Below the pieces are notes generated by a model. It saw only the letters and a program-made list of their open reading frames with translations. It had not been told where the DNA came from and did no database searches. From the NCBI GenBank assembly GCA_029261555.1, contig JAJDBB010000097.1, forward strand, positions 1 through 48,206: 48,206 nucleotides of DNA. The letters run 5' to 3'. A program made the translations under genes and the position numbers. This document shows positions 7,625 to 15,396 of this stretch, in pieces (position 1 is the first letter of the stretch; every line of letters begins with the position of its first letter). This stretch comes from Nitrospinaceae bacterium (GTDB taxonomy: Bacteria; Nitrospinota; Nitrospinia; Nitrospinales; JACRGP01).

Positions 7625-7867
7625 ATGAGCGATACGAAACCAAAATTTAACCTGGGGCAAACCGTTTACCACAAGCTCTACAAGTACCGGGGCGTGGTGA
7701 TCGGCGTCGACGCGAAATTTAAACTTTCCGAAGAGTGGTACGAAATGGTTGCCAAGTCTCAGCCTCCCAAGGACAAGCCCTGGTATCATGTACTGGTCCA
7801 GAACGGCGTGCAAAACACCTACGTTGCCGAGCGACATCTGGAACCCGACTCGTCTTATTTGAATTGA
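7625..7867 (+). CDS. HspQ/YccV-like hemimethylated-DNA-binding domain protein
   Basis: This 80-residue protein is a single YccV-like domain. It shows 'FNLGQTVYHKLYKYRGVVIGVD' followed by 'PWYHVLVQNGVQNTYVAERHL', the two beta-rich halves typical of the family. In enterobacteria HspQ modulates the Lon protease and was first described as binding hemimethylated DNA; whether this applies here is unknown. ATG 7625 is preferred over TTG 7613 because the domain homology begins soon after it. It lies 8 bp after hemC, probably in the same transcript, and ends 9 bp before the convergent dehydrogenase. Confidence 0.85.
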   Translation: MSDTKPKFNLGQTVYHKLYKYRGVVIGVDAKFKLSEEWYEMVAKSQPPKDKPWYHVLVQNGVQNTYVAERHLEPDSSYLN

Positions 7868-7876
7868 CAGGTCAGA

Positions 7877-9163
7877 TCAGAGCCATTCCTCCGAAGCATA
7901 CCTTTCCAGCATCTCTTCCGCTAATTCCAAAGCCGTCTCGCGAAAAATCATGTCGCGGGATTTTTTTTCCTCCAAGCGATTAAAAATTTCCAGAACGTTT
8001 TTGGAGACGGTGGAATGAATTAATTCTTCCGTGTAGGACCGCTTGCCTTTTTCCAGGACTTGGCTTCGGTAGCCTGCGTCCTCCTGCATTTTTAATTCTA
8101 CGGCGCATCCTATCACGCCGCCAACGTTGACGATGAAGTCGGATAGGGAATGGACATTCCTTCGGTTGCAAAGGTAATACTCGGTCATCTTGTTGATGGG
8201 CGTATTGGCGCCTTGCAGAATAATGCGGCAATCGATTCGATCGGCATTGCGGGAAGTTATGGCGTCCGGGCGCGCAGCGGGAACCAGAATATCGCAGGGC
8301 GCTTCCAACATCCAATCCAAACGAGAGGGGCCAAATCGTTTTTCCACTTTCCCGGAATAGTTGGCGAGACCGTTCGGCGTTAAACGGACCTTGCTCAGTT
8401 CCTCGACGTCGAGTCCGCGGGGAGTCCACAAAGCGCAATGGACGTCCGACGCTCCGACGATTATGGCCCCGGCTTTTTGGAGTTTGGTCGCCGTCCAGGA
8501 GCCGACGTTGCCATAGCCCTGTATAACCACGCGGGAACCGCTTATGGAAAAACCGTCGACAACCGTTTCTAAAGCCTGTGCGGCGGCGTATAGGCCGTGA
8601 GCCGTCAAGCCCCAGGCGTCGATGGGGATTCCGCCGCTTTCTTCGGGCCTCCCGGCGACGGCACGGATGGGATGGTTTGAAAGAGACGTTTCTCGGCTGA
8701 ATACTTCCGAAATGATTTGCATGTCGTTTTCATCCGTTCCCATATCGGGCGCCGGTGCGTAAGTATTGAGTGGAAAAATGGCCTCTGCAAACAGGGAAAC
8801 CAATTCACGCTTTTGGCCAGCGGACAAAGAAGCTGGGTCGACATTTAGACCGGCCTTTCCACCGCCGTAGGGAATACAGGACGCGCTGTTTTTGAGCGTC
8901 ATCACCCGCGCTAGGCGCATGACTTCGTTCAAACTTAGGTTGGGCGCCATGCGAAGGCCTCCCAGGCCGGGTCCGCGCCGAACGTCGTCTACCACCACAT
9001 AGCCCCAGGCCGTTCCAGAAACGGGATCCATCACCACATATGAATTCTGAGGACGGGCGCTCGAGTCGCCGGAAAACCGCTGGCTTGAATCCGTCGATTC
9101 GACAGGTTCCAATATCAAGCGCTTGGGAGGAGTAATAGGGATAGGAGGGGGAGGGCGCTTCAT
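7877..9163 (-). CDS. Glu/Leu/Phe/Val-type NAD(P)-dependent amino acid dehydrogenase (probable glutamate dehydrogenase)
   Basis: The 428-residue product has the family's hallmarks: the glycine-rich substrate site with the catalytic lysine 'PYGGGKAGLNVDP', 'PAPDMGTDENDM', and the Rossmann nucleotide motif 'VVIQGYGNVGSWTA'. The N-terminus carries an unusual proline-rich leader (MKRPPPPIPITPPKR) before the catalytic domain. The likely reaction is reversible oxidative deamination of glutamate linking 2-oxoglutarate and ammonium; substrate choice among Glu, Leu, Val or Phe cannot be fixed by eye. It is transcribed alone, divergent from nadC across a short AT-rich region containing a plausible promoter. 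Confidence 0.85.
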   Translation of the reverse strand: MKRPPPPIPITPPKRLILEPVESTDSSQRFSGDSSARPQNSYVVMDPVSGTAWGYVVVDDVRRGPGLGGLRMAPNLSLNEVMRLARVMTLKNSASCIPYGGGKAGLNVDPASLSAGQKRELVSLFAEAIFPLNTYAPAPDMGTDENDMQIISEVFSRETSLSNHPIRAVAGRPEESGGIPIDAWGLTAHGLYAAAQALETVVDGFSISGSRVVIQGYGNVGSWTATKLQKAGAIIVGASDVHCALWTPRGLDVEELSKVRLTPNGLANYSGKVEKRFGPSRLDWMLEAPCDILVPAARPDAITSRNADRIDCRIILQGANTPINKMTEYYLCNRRNVHSLSDFIVNVGGVIGCAVELKMQEDAGYRSQVLEKGKRSYTEELIHSTVSKNVLEIFNRLEEKKSRDMIFRETALELAEEMLERYASEEWL

Positions 9164-9220
9164 GACAGGGGAGAAATATTCGATCAGGTTTGCAATAATA
9201 TAAGATACAATTCAACGCTG

Positions 9221-9247
9221 ATTATATTAGCAAATAAAAATTTTCAA
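9221..9247 (-). promoter_or_regulatory. Putative sigma-70-type promoter for the dehydrogenase gene
   Basis: On the minus strand TTGAAA (9247-9242) is followed after 15 bp by an exact TATAAT (9226-9221), leaving a leader of about 50 nt before ATG 9163. The spacing is shorter than the usual 17 bp, so this is only a candidate. Confidence 0.4.
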
Positions 9248-9280
9248 CATTGCGGAAATTTTTCGCCAGCCCTAGGTTTA

Positions 9281-10129
9281 ATGAATATAAAAGATATTAC
9301 ACAGGAAGCCGTAGACGAATTGATTAAAAGAGGCCTGGAAGAGGATTTGGGGACGGGAGACGTTACTACCGATTCCATATTAACTGAGAATCCCGCCGCC
9401 CGCGCGGAAATCACGGCCAAGCAACCCTTGGTTTTGTGCGGGCTGGAATTCGCCAAAAGGGTGTTTCAATTTTTAAACCCGGAAACCGAGTTTTCTCATG
9501 AAGGCGTTGCCGATGGAAACAGCATCCGCAAAGGCGAAATTATTTTAACCGTCCGCTCCGATTGCAAAACTCTTTTGAAAGGCGAACGCCTGGCGTTAAA
9601 TTTTCTTCAGCAGTTTAGCGGAGTCTCCACCCTGACCCAAATTTATGTAAAAAAAACGCCTGGGGTTTCGATACTGGATACGCGTAAAACCACTCCCGGC
9701 CTGCGCGCCTTTGAAAAATACGCTGTGTTATGCGGCGGCGGAAAAAACCATCGTTTCGGTTTATACGATGGCGTTTTGATTAAGGACAACCATATTAAAG
9801 CCGCAGGTTCCATTGCCGAAGCCGTTCGCCGGGTGCGGCAGAATTCGAACGAACCGGACATGTCCATCGAGGTGGAAACCACAAGCCTGGACGAAGTCCG
9901 CAAGGCGCTTGCCGCCGGGGCGGATATCATCATGCTGGATAATATGGATTTGCAAACCATCCAGGAGGCTGTGGCGATTATAGATTCCAGAGCCAAGGTG
10001 GAAGTTTCCGGTTCCGTGGGACTGGACCGATTGGAAGATTTGGCCCGGTGCGGCATTGATTTTATATCCGTCGGCGCTCTCACGCATTCGGCCCCTGCGG
10101 CGGACGTCAGCATGAATTTTGTCGATTGA
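9281..10129 (+). CDS. nadC: Nicotinate-nucleotide pyrophosphorylase (carboxylating), quinolinate phosphoribosyltransferase
   Basis: The 282-residue enzyme converts quinolinate and PRPP to nicotinate mononucleotide in de novo NAD synthesis. Clear motifs: 'ALNFLQQFSGVSTLT', 'LDTRKTTPGLRAFEKYAVL' followed by 'GGGKNHRFGLYDGVLIKDNH', then 'IEVETTSLDEVRKAL' and 'ADIIMLDNM'. The barrel ends with 'VEVSGSVGLDRL' and 'ISVGALTHSAPAADVSM'. Length is normal. It is divergent from the dehydrogenase gene; nadA and nadB are not adjacent. Confidence 0.96.
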   Translation: MNIKDITQEAVDELIKRGLEEDLGTGDVTTDSILTENPAARAEITAKQPLVLCGLEFAKRVFQFLNPETEFSHEGVADGNSIRKGEIILTVRSDCKTLLKGERLALNFLQQFSGVSTLTQIYVKKTPGVSILDTRKTTPGLRAFEKYAVLCGGGKNHRFGLYDGVLIKDNHIKAAGSIAEAVRRVRQNSNEPDMSIEVETTSLDEVRKALAAGADIIMLDNMDLQTIQEAVAIIDSRAKVEVSGSVGLDRLEDLARCGIDFISVGALTHSAPAADVSMNFVD

Positions 10130-10178
10130 ATGATACAATAAAAAGATTAGCCTTCATTGATTCAGGAGCGCGACTGAA

Positions 10179-10607
10179 ATGCCTTGTAAAGATCCCACGT
10201 CCGGAATAAACGTTTACCTGGATAGCTCCGACCGTTTGACCGGGTTTGATTTTTTTAAATTGACCTGCTCAAAAGAGATCGGCGGCGAATCCGGGTTGCA
10301 GGACTATTGCCGGGAAATGCGGGCAGAAGAAATCATCGAACTTGAGTTTTCCGTCCTGCTGGGGGTATTGAAACCGTCAAACGTCGAGGACGAGTTTTTT
10401 CTTTATATGGAATGGGACGCTTTGGTTGCCGCGTTGGCGCAGTATCTGGGAAGAGAAGAGAGTGTGGACCGCGACAGGTATCAAATAGACGCCATCGAAT
10501 ACGAGGGAGACAGCGCGGTGATTCGTCAGTTGATTCGGCCTCTGGAGGAAATGCCTAAAATCGTATCCTGCCATTCCAAAGCGCGTCGGGAAGGCGAGAA
10601 AACCTAA
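10179..10607 (+). CDS. Uncharacterised 142-residue protein, possibly NifU-N-like fold
   Basis: A CAGGAG ribosome-binding site precedes ATG 10179. The N-terminal half ('GINVYLDSSDRLTGFDFFKL' then 'TCSKEIGG') has the beta pattern and a single cysteine in a position reminiscent of the NifU N-terminal/IscU scaffold fold, but the other two ligand cysteines expected of IscU are not in the usual places (a cysteine occurs at 'DYCREM'). The rest is acidic with no motif I can name. The gene follows nadC by about 50 bp. Since NadA in the same pathway needs an Fe-S cluster, a link to Fe-S biology is conceivable but speculative. It overlaps the convergent DUF1566 gene by 4 bp. Confidence 0.5.
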   Translation: MPCKDPTSGINVYLDSSDRLTGFDFFKLTCSKEIGGESGLQDYCREMRAEEIIELEFSVLLGVLKPSNVEDEFFLYMEWDALVAALAQYLGREESVDRDRYQIDAIEYEGDSAVIRQLIRPLEEMPKIVSCHSKARREGEKT

Positions 10608-11032
10608 TCTTCGTCTCCCCATAAGCGCACCGGGCGCACAACTCCCTGGCTGAAGTCCTTGTCGAAATGTTGTGAGTTTCCGTTTTGGTAGGAAATGTAA
10701 AAGGCGGCCTGCTGGTCAAAGGGCAAGGCCCAGCTCCCCGTGCCGCCTCCGGTTTCAAAAACGTCGGGCAAATGCAAATCGAGGTTGGATCTTCCCTTGA
10801 TGTTGAATTCCGGATTGAAAATTTTTAAGGCTTCGTGGTTTTCAGGAATGCGCCAGTCGTGAAACCCGAGAAAATCCTTGCGGTTGCAGTCGTCAACGAA
10901 GGCCATCGCTTCGTCGAAGTCCATCCAGTCCTGAACAATTTGAAAAGAGTCTTTTCGACTCCAGATCAAACCTGTTTCATTGTCTTTTGCCGTTCCGTCG
11001 CCGAGGTCTTCGAATCTTGGTTGATCGTTCAT
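10604..11032 (-). CDS. DUF1566 (Lcl C-terminal-type) domain protein
   Basis: A 142-residue protein that is a single DUF1566 domain. The family pattern is clear: 'FEDLGDGTAKDNETGLIWSR' near the start, 'AMAFVDDCNRKDFLGFHDWR' then 'IPENHEALKIF', and the ending 'GVVRPVRLWGDED'. No signal peptide is present, so this copy appears cytoplasmic, whereas many relatives are secreted or surface proteins. Function is unknown; the fold is related to formylglycine-generating-type and C-type-lectin-like domains in some classifications. A second DUF1566 gene lies at 36827-37264 in this window. Confidence 0.8.
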   Translation of the reverse strand: MNDQPRFEDLGDGTAKDNETGLIWSRKDSFQIVQDWMDFDEAMAFVDDCNRKDFLGFHDWRIPENHEALKIFNPEFNIKGRSNLDLHLPDVFETGGGTGSWALPFDQQAAFYISYQNGNSQHFDKDFSQGVVRPVRLWGDED

Positions 11033-11101
11033 GAATCTATATTCCGTTTTTAAGTTTTATTTGGGTATCTCTAATGATTGGATGTTTTTGCTTTGGGCAA
11101 T

Positions 11102-11133
11102 TCGCCGACCCTTATTTCATAAGGGCCGCTCAC
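11102..11133 (-). repeat. 32-bp palindromic dispersed repeat, copy 1
   Basis: On the minus strand this element begins GTGAGCG, has the dyad CCCTTAT/ATAAGGG around a 3-base loop, and ends GCGA. It matches the element at 46448-46479 at all but four positions. It lies in the gap between the DUF1566 gene and the membrane protein at 11279. Confidence 0.6.
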
Positions 11134-11278
11134 GGCCATGATAAGTTTTTAGAGGCGCCCGTTATTTTTAATTTTTTTGGACGCCCATTTTAAATTATAG
11201 TATCGACAGTGTTAAGCGCTTATTTCGACAGCGGCAATTAATCCATCATTTCATTGTATATTTTTTAGGAGACCGTTT

Positions 11279-11902
11279 TTGAAACTATCGACGTTAAAAC
11301 TTTTTTGGAGCATTTTGTTTTGCGGCGTTATCTTTTTTTTGGCGGCTCCCCTGAATGTGCAGGCTCAAAACAGCGCGTTGTTTGCCGGAAGCGTCCTTTC
11401 GAATAATCTGGTTGAGGCAGGGGAGGGCGCGGATTGCGGCGAAAAAGTCCGACCGCCTGAGTTTTACAAATCACTTTCCCTGTATTCCCTGATTGCCGGG
11501 TTTGTCCTTTTCTTTTGCGGAATTTTTCTGGACAAGAAACCCGTAAAGCTTTCGCTTTGGAGTTTCGCCCTAGCGCCGCTTGGGATTTGGGTTTACGCTA
11601 ATTTTATCGTTGATTACGCCCATATAAATAAAACATTTTTTAATTATAACGTGGCAGCGGAAAGCGCGCTGGCAAACTTGGCGGAAGGCCAGGACCGCTA
11701 TAAGGATGAAATGGGGGTCTACCTTAAAGATCTAAACAAATTATATTCTCATCTGGCAGGCGCCCACGGCGTCGATCCCTGCGTCAGAATTCTTGAGTTG
11801 AAAGTTTCAGGCAATGATTGGTCGGCGACGGCCAGCCATGTGTACAGCTCGGAAAAGGTGACCTGGAAAGGGAAATCGGGAAGTTCGTTGAAAAAAGGAT
11901 AG
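11279..11902 (+). CDS. Membrane protein with pilin-like C-terminal globular domain
   Basis: The 207-residue product starts at TTG 11279 behind a good AGGAG site. It has a signal/anchor segment (residues about 7-30), two further transmembrane segments (about 66-85 and 93-112), and a soluble C-terminal part. That part begins 'AAESALANLAEGQDRYKDEMG' minus one residue, then 'YLKDLNKL', and ends with a 'DWSATASHVYSS' strand. The pattern (Ala-rich helix, Y..eMGvY..dL, then a 'xWxATAsH' strand) is that of type IV pilin/pseudopilin soluble domains, but there is no prepilin GF(T/S)LxE leader. Function unknown; two cysteines could form a disulphide. It stands alone. Confidence 0.6.
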   Translation: MKLSTLKLFWSILFCGVIFFLAAPLNVQAQNSALFAGSVLSNNLVEAGEGADCGEKVRPPEFYKSLSLYSLIAGFVLFFCGIFLDKKPVKLSLWSFALAPLGIWVYANFIVDYAHINKTFFNYNVAAESALANLAEGQDRYKDEMGVYLKDLNKLYSHLAGAHGVDPCVRILELKVSGNDWSATASHVYSSEKVTWKGKSGSSLKKG

Positions 11903-11906
11903 CGAG

Positions 11907-12006
11907 CAGGCCGGGTAGCGCCCTGGTTGCAGAGGTTTGGGTCTGCAAACCCACTGCGGCTTGCGGTATTCACCGTATAAGATATGCTTATTGGGTTCCA
12001 GCGACA
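11907..12006. repeat. Dispersed intergenic repeat, copy 1
   Basis: Contains two motifs shared with 15896-16024: ATT-C/T-ACCGTATAAGAT (11968-11983) and TATTGGGT-CCA-CG (11989-12003). The left part also has hairpins (GGTTTG/CAAACC near 11935-11952) and resembles the other copy's CAGGC..TA.CGCC.TGG start. Confidence 0.5.
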
Positions 12007-12023
12007 CGCCGGGCGACCGCTGG

Positions 12024-12422
12024 CTAATCGCCACTCAACAAATAATCTGCGAGGCCTTCGGCTTCCACTCCGGTTTCCAGAGCGGTTTCAAATTGCTTTC
12101 CGCCAATATCTTGCGCTTCCTGAAATTCGGAAAATTCCAGTTGAGCGTGGGTTTCTTTTAAACGGGTAGAGCCTATAGTTTTGCCAAAAATCTTATCGAA
12201 AATTCTGGTGAGCGTCAGGATTTGGTATTGTTGCTCCTCAATTTCCATGGCCGCATTGGCCGCCAGGCAAAAGCCGTAAATATATCCAAGAGCGAAAGTC
12301 GACGTCAGGCGTTTTTTAGCTTCCTTGTTGCTTTTGATTTCAGCCCGGCCGAACTGGTGCTCCAATAGTTCAACCACTCCTTCCACCACCTGGGTTCTTA
12401 ATTCTTCGGATTCCTGGCCCAT
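12024..12422 (-). CDS. Uncharacterised helical protein at the end of the PII/DUF1538 operon
   Basis: A 132-residue, mostly alpha-helical acidic protein with no signal peptide and no motif I recognise. A central 'TFALGYIYGFCLAANAAM' stretch is moderately hydrophobic and may be a buried helix rather than a membrane segment. It lies 50 bp downstream of the CBS gene on the same strand, so it may be the last gene of the DUF1538-PII-CBS operon. I cannot assign a function. Confidence 0.6.
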   Translation of the reverse strand: MGQESEELRTQVVEGVVELLEHQFGRAEIKSNKEAKKRLTSTFALGYIYGFCLAANAAMEIEEQQYQILTLTRIFDKIFGKTIGSTRLKETHAQLEFSEFQEAQDIGGKQFETALETGVEAEGLADYLLSGD

Positions 12423-12472
12423 TCAAAGATCCCAACCCATTTCATTTTCTACAAGACTAAATTTTTTTTTCA

Positions 12473-12868
12473 TCACATGTGTTTCCATTGAGTGACCATG
12501 CCGTTCAGGGAAACCAGGCCCACAACCTTGTCCGCTTCCATGACCATGGCGTATGAAACGTTGAAGTTGGTTAAAAATCTGGCGGCGTAAGGAATTGGCA
12601 TATCATGACTCACCATAAGAACGGGCTTGGACATGATTTCATAAACGTGGGTTTCGTGAAGTTTTCTTCTCTCCGCAATGACCTTTCGGGCAATGTCTTT
12701 TAAAGTCAATATCCCGTAAACGTCGCCTTCGTCGCGCGGCTCGACCAGAACGGCGTTAATCTTTTGTTCGGTCATTAATGAGAGCGCGTCCGACACCCGG
12801 GTGACGCCTTCCAGCGTTTTGAAATCCGTCTTCATCACGTTGCGGACCAACGGTAAATTCGTTTCCAT
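12473..12868 (-). CDS. Tandem CBS-domain protein
   Basis: The 131-residue protein consists of a pair of CBS motifs forming one Bateman module: the first is about residues 8-65 ('VMKTDFKTLEGVTRVSDALS' to 'VYGILTLKDIARKVI'), the second about 75-131 ('IMSKPVLMVSHDMPIPYAAR' to 'VVGLVSLNGMV'). Such stand-alone modules bind adenine nucleotides and regulate partners. Its position 19 bp after a PII-like gene and next to two DUF1538 membrane proteins suggests energy-state input to the same membrane system (inference). Confidence 0.88.
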   Translation of the reverse strand: METNLPLVRNVMKTDFKTLEGVTRVSDALSLMTEQKINAVLVEPRDEGDVYGILTLKDIARKVIAERRKLHETHVYEIMSKPVLMVSHDMPIPYAARFLTNFNVSYAMVMEADKVVGLVSLNGMVTQWKHM

Positions 12869-12887
12869 TCAATCTCCAAACAAAAAA

Positions 12888-13235
12888 TTAAAAATATTTA
12901 TCTTTGGCGTCTTTTTCCATAACCGGAATCTGACTTTCCAATCCAATGGCGCGGTCAACGGCCCAGCAAAAAGCTATGCCGTTTCCGGGTTTGTTAAAAT
13001 TCCCTGCTTGGGATATCGCTTCCATTATTTCATCGCATACAAAATCCTCGACCACAAACAAAAGCATGTCGCGCTGAGCTTCCATTTGCATGCCAAAAAA
13101 GGATTTTTGCTTGTGAATGCCTTCGCCTCGAGCGTTCAGAATTGTGACGCCGGTGGCGCCGGCCTTTTTTGCCGCTTCGATAACTTCGGTCTGGGAATTG
13201 TCGTTGACCATCGCAAGAATGACTTTAAAACGCAT
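12888..13235 (-). CDS. PII-like signalling protein associated with DUF1538 transporter genes
   Basis: A 115-residue PII-superfamily protein. The ferredoxin-like fold is visible: beta 'RFKVILAMVNDNSQTEVIEA', then 'AKKAGATGVTILNARGEG', a T-loop region 'IHKQKSFFGMQMEAQRDML', and 'LFVVEDFVCDEIMEAIS'. The uridylylated tyrosine of classical GlnB is absent and the T-loop is short, so it belongs with the PII-like proteins that bind nucleotides and control adjacent transporters. Genes for two DUF1538 membrane proteins lie directly upstream and a CBS protein directly downstream. The ligand is unknown. Confidence 0.8.
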   Translation of the reverse strand: MRFKVILAMVNDNSQTEVIEAAKKAGATGVTILNARGEGIHKQKSFFGMQMEAQRDMLLFVVEDFVCDEIMEAISQAGNFNKPGNGIAFCWAVDRAIGLESQIPVMEKDAKDKYF

Positions 13236-13259
13236 GATAAAAAAACCTTTCTAAACGAT

Positions 13260-14048
13260 TCAATGGCCGCTTTTTGACTTGGCAATTTGTTCGGAAATCA
13301 TAGCATAGCCCAACACGGCAATTATAGGGAAAAGAGAGGCAAAGGCGATCAGGCCAAAGCCGTCCATCAAGGGGGAACGCCCCGGCACGTTTGAGGCTAG
13401 CCCGATACCCAGAGCGGTCACTAAAGGAACGGTCACCGTGGATGTGGTCACGCCTCCCGTGTCGTAAGCGAGAGAAATAATCGTCTTGGGCGCGAAAAAA
13501 GTTTGGATCAAAAGAACGGCGTATCCGGCGACGATGTAAACATACAGGGGAGTTCCTGTAACGATCCTGTAGGCACCCAGTGACACGCCAATAGCCACCC
13601 CAAAAGCGACGGCGAACCTTAAACCCCAAGCCGAAATTGATCCGGTAGATATTTCCCTGGCCTTGAGAGCTACGGCTATCAAAGTGGGTTCCGCAAGAGT
13701 GGTGGAAAAACCTATAAAAAAAGCAAACAAATAAACCCAAAAATAAATTGCTGGATCGCTCAAGGCCTGAGTATCCGACAGGTCGTTCCCGATTAAAAAC
13801 TTGGGGTCGGTCAATTGATTGGCCATTTCGATTCCCACGGGAAATATACATTGTTCCAAACCAACCAGGAAAATCGCCAGTCCCACGACCACCATAAAAA
13901 AACCCAGAGCCAACTGTTTTAAATGAGGTATTTTTTTTCTGATGGCCGCCAATTGAAAAAAAATAATAACCGACAATATGGGCAGAATGTCCCAAAGGGT
14001 TCCCTGCAGGGAAACGACGACAGCGTCCATCCAGGAATGAGAATTCAT
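13260..14048 (-). CDS. DUF1538 integral membrane protein, second of a tandem pair
   Basis: A 262-residue polytopic membrane protein. It shares with its upstream neighbour the 'FLVGLEQCIFPVGIEMANQL' segment, the 'GFSTTLAEPTLIAVALKA' motif, and the strongly conserved 'AYDTGGVTTSTVTVPLVTAL' loop followed by 'LMDGFGLIAFASLFPI'. The two differ in the middle (long versus short inter-helix segments). DUF1538 proteins are generally thought to be transporters; the substrate has not been established to my knowledge. It overlaps the first gene by 4 bp (ATGA), so the pair is translationally coupled and probably acts as a heterodimer. Confidence 0.85.
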   Translation of the reverse strand: MNSHSWMDAVVVSLQGTLWDILPILSVIIFFQLAAIRKKIPHLKQLALGFFMVVVGLAIFLVGLEQCIFPVGIEMANQLTDPKFLIGNDLSDTQALSDPAIYFWVYLFAFFIGFSTTLAEPTLIAVALKAREISTGSISAWGLRFAVAFGVAIGVSLGAYRIVTGTPLYVYIVAGYAVLLIQTFFAPKTIISLAYDTGGVTTSTVTVPLVTALGIGLASNVPGRSPLMDGFGLIAFASLFPIIAVLGYAMISEQIAKSKSGH

Positions 14049-14794
14049 TGGGCGGGGCCGTGAAATACGATTCCAAAAATCATCACAAACATGATGGGCG
14101 TCAGGCTTGCCAGGGCAATTAATCCAAAACCGTCAACCATGGGATTTCTTCCTTGAATAAAGGTCGCCAGCCCCACGCCCAGCGCCGTGATCAAGGGGAC
14201 GGTGATTGTCGAGGTGGTCACGCCGCCGGCGTCGTAAGCGATTCCGATGATTTCCTGCGGAGCAAAAACGGTGGCGAGAATGATCAATCCATAGCCGCTA
14301 ACTATGAACCAGACAAGCGGCCAGCCTTTGATGATTCGGAAGACGCCCAAGGCTCCGGCAAAACCGACAGACAATGCGATCGTCAATTTTAAATTAAAAA
14401 CATATTGATCGATGGAGGGGGAAGAGTTTTCTATCACTCCAGCTTGCGCGGCCAGGACGCCTGCCTTCTTGGCAACGATGGTCAGCGCGGGTTCCGCGAT
14501 GGTAGTTGCAAACCCGAGGGCAAACCCGAAAAAGACAACCCATAAAACGTTACCCTTTTCAGCGAATTGAAAGGCCATTCTTTCCCCTATGGGAAAGAGC
14601 GCGGTCTCCAGGCCTTGAATGAATAAAAATAGGCCCAATACGACCAGTCCAAATCCGGCGATAGCGGATTGCAAATTTGGGAACGGTTTTTGGACGACAA
14701 AAATTTGAAAAAAGACGACGACCAAAAGGATAGGCAATACGTCAAAGAAGGCGCTCGCTAATTTGCCTAAAAAAAGTTTAACAGCCTTGCTCAT
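14045..14794 (-). CDS. DUF1538 integral membrane protein, first of a tandem pair
   Basis: A 249-residue membrane protein with about seven to eight hydrophobic helices. The family motifs are 'FIQGLETALFPIGERMAFQF', 'GFATTIAEPALTIVAKKAG' and 'AYDAGGVTTSTITVPLITAL', then 'MVDGFGLIALASLTPIMF'. The AEP and GGVTTST motifs are at equivalent positions in the partner, which suggests an ancient duplication. It is the first gene of the PII/CBS operon. No substrate can be read from the sequence. Confidence 0.85.
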   Translation of the reverse strand: MSKAVKLFLGKLASAFFDVLPILLVVVFFQIFVVQKPFPNLQSAIAGFGLVVLGLFLFIQGLETALFPIGERMAFQFAEKGNVLWVVFFGFALGFATTIAEPALTIVAKKAGVLAAQAGVIENSSPSIDQYVFNLKLTIALSVGFAGALGVFRIIKGWPLVWFIVSGYGLIILATVFAPQEIIGIAYDAGGVTTSTITVPLITALGVGLATFIQGRNPMVDGFGLIALASLTPIMFVMIFGIVFHGPAQ

Positions 14795-14927
14795 TCGGGA
14801 GCCTGGAGTTACATGGAATTGTCAGAAGCGTTTGAGCCGCGAGGAAGGGATGAAGGGGGAGGGCCTGATTTTTGGTTGATCAGACTGGCTACCCCCTATA
14901 AAACCTGTGGAAATGAAATACGTTTTG

Positions 14928-15212
14928 CTATTTGCTTTCCGTTGCTTCAGATACGGGAGTTTGCGTTTCCGGGGCGGACTCCTCCTCAGAGGATTCGGCC
15001 TGTTCGGGAACTTCCTTTACGTCCTCCGCGGTCTCCTCGGCGGAGACTTCGCCTTCGGGAAGGTTTTCACTTTCGGCGTCCTTCATGGACTTTTTAAAAT
15101 TCTTGATGCTGTTGCCGAACGCGCTGCCAATTTCCGGGAGCTTGCCCGCGCCAAAAATAATCATGATAATCACCAGAATGATCATCAATTCCGGAAAACC
15201 TATTCCCATCAT
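14928..15212 (-). CDS. tatA: Sec-independent translocase subunit TatA
   Basis: The 94-residue protein has the TatA layout: a short N-terminal membrane helix '[20 protein letters not shown]', the conserved hinge '[20 protein letters not shown]' and an acidic, low-complexity C-terminal tail rich in Glu and Ser. TatA forms the membrane channel of the twin-arginine pathway that exports folded proteins. tatB and tatC are not adjacent. Two consecutive ATG codons at 15210 and 15207 make the exact start ambiguous by one residue. The length and the 'FG' hinge are family-typical. Confidence 0.9.
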   Translation of the reverse strand: MMGIGFPELMIILVIIMIIFGAGKLPEIGSAFGNSIKNFKKSMKDAESENLPEGEVSAEETAEDVKEVPEQAESSEEESAPETQTPVSEATESK

Positions 15213-15396
15213 AGCGAGAACCTCGATAAAAGTTTTTTATAACGCGTTGAAAAACGGATGAATTAAGCGCCGAATTATACCAGAAAATCCCCAGAATCCA
15301 ATCGTTTAATTGGACGCATTGACTTGCCGTCTCAGCTGAGGGAGAATGTCGCTCTTTGACGCTCGACGAGCGACTTAATTTTTAGGACGTGAAAAT

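Noticed and set aside
13225..14076. Open frame of 283 codons overlapping the second DUF1538 gene
   Set aside because: It is out of frame with DUF1538 and has no family motif.
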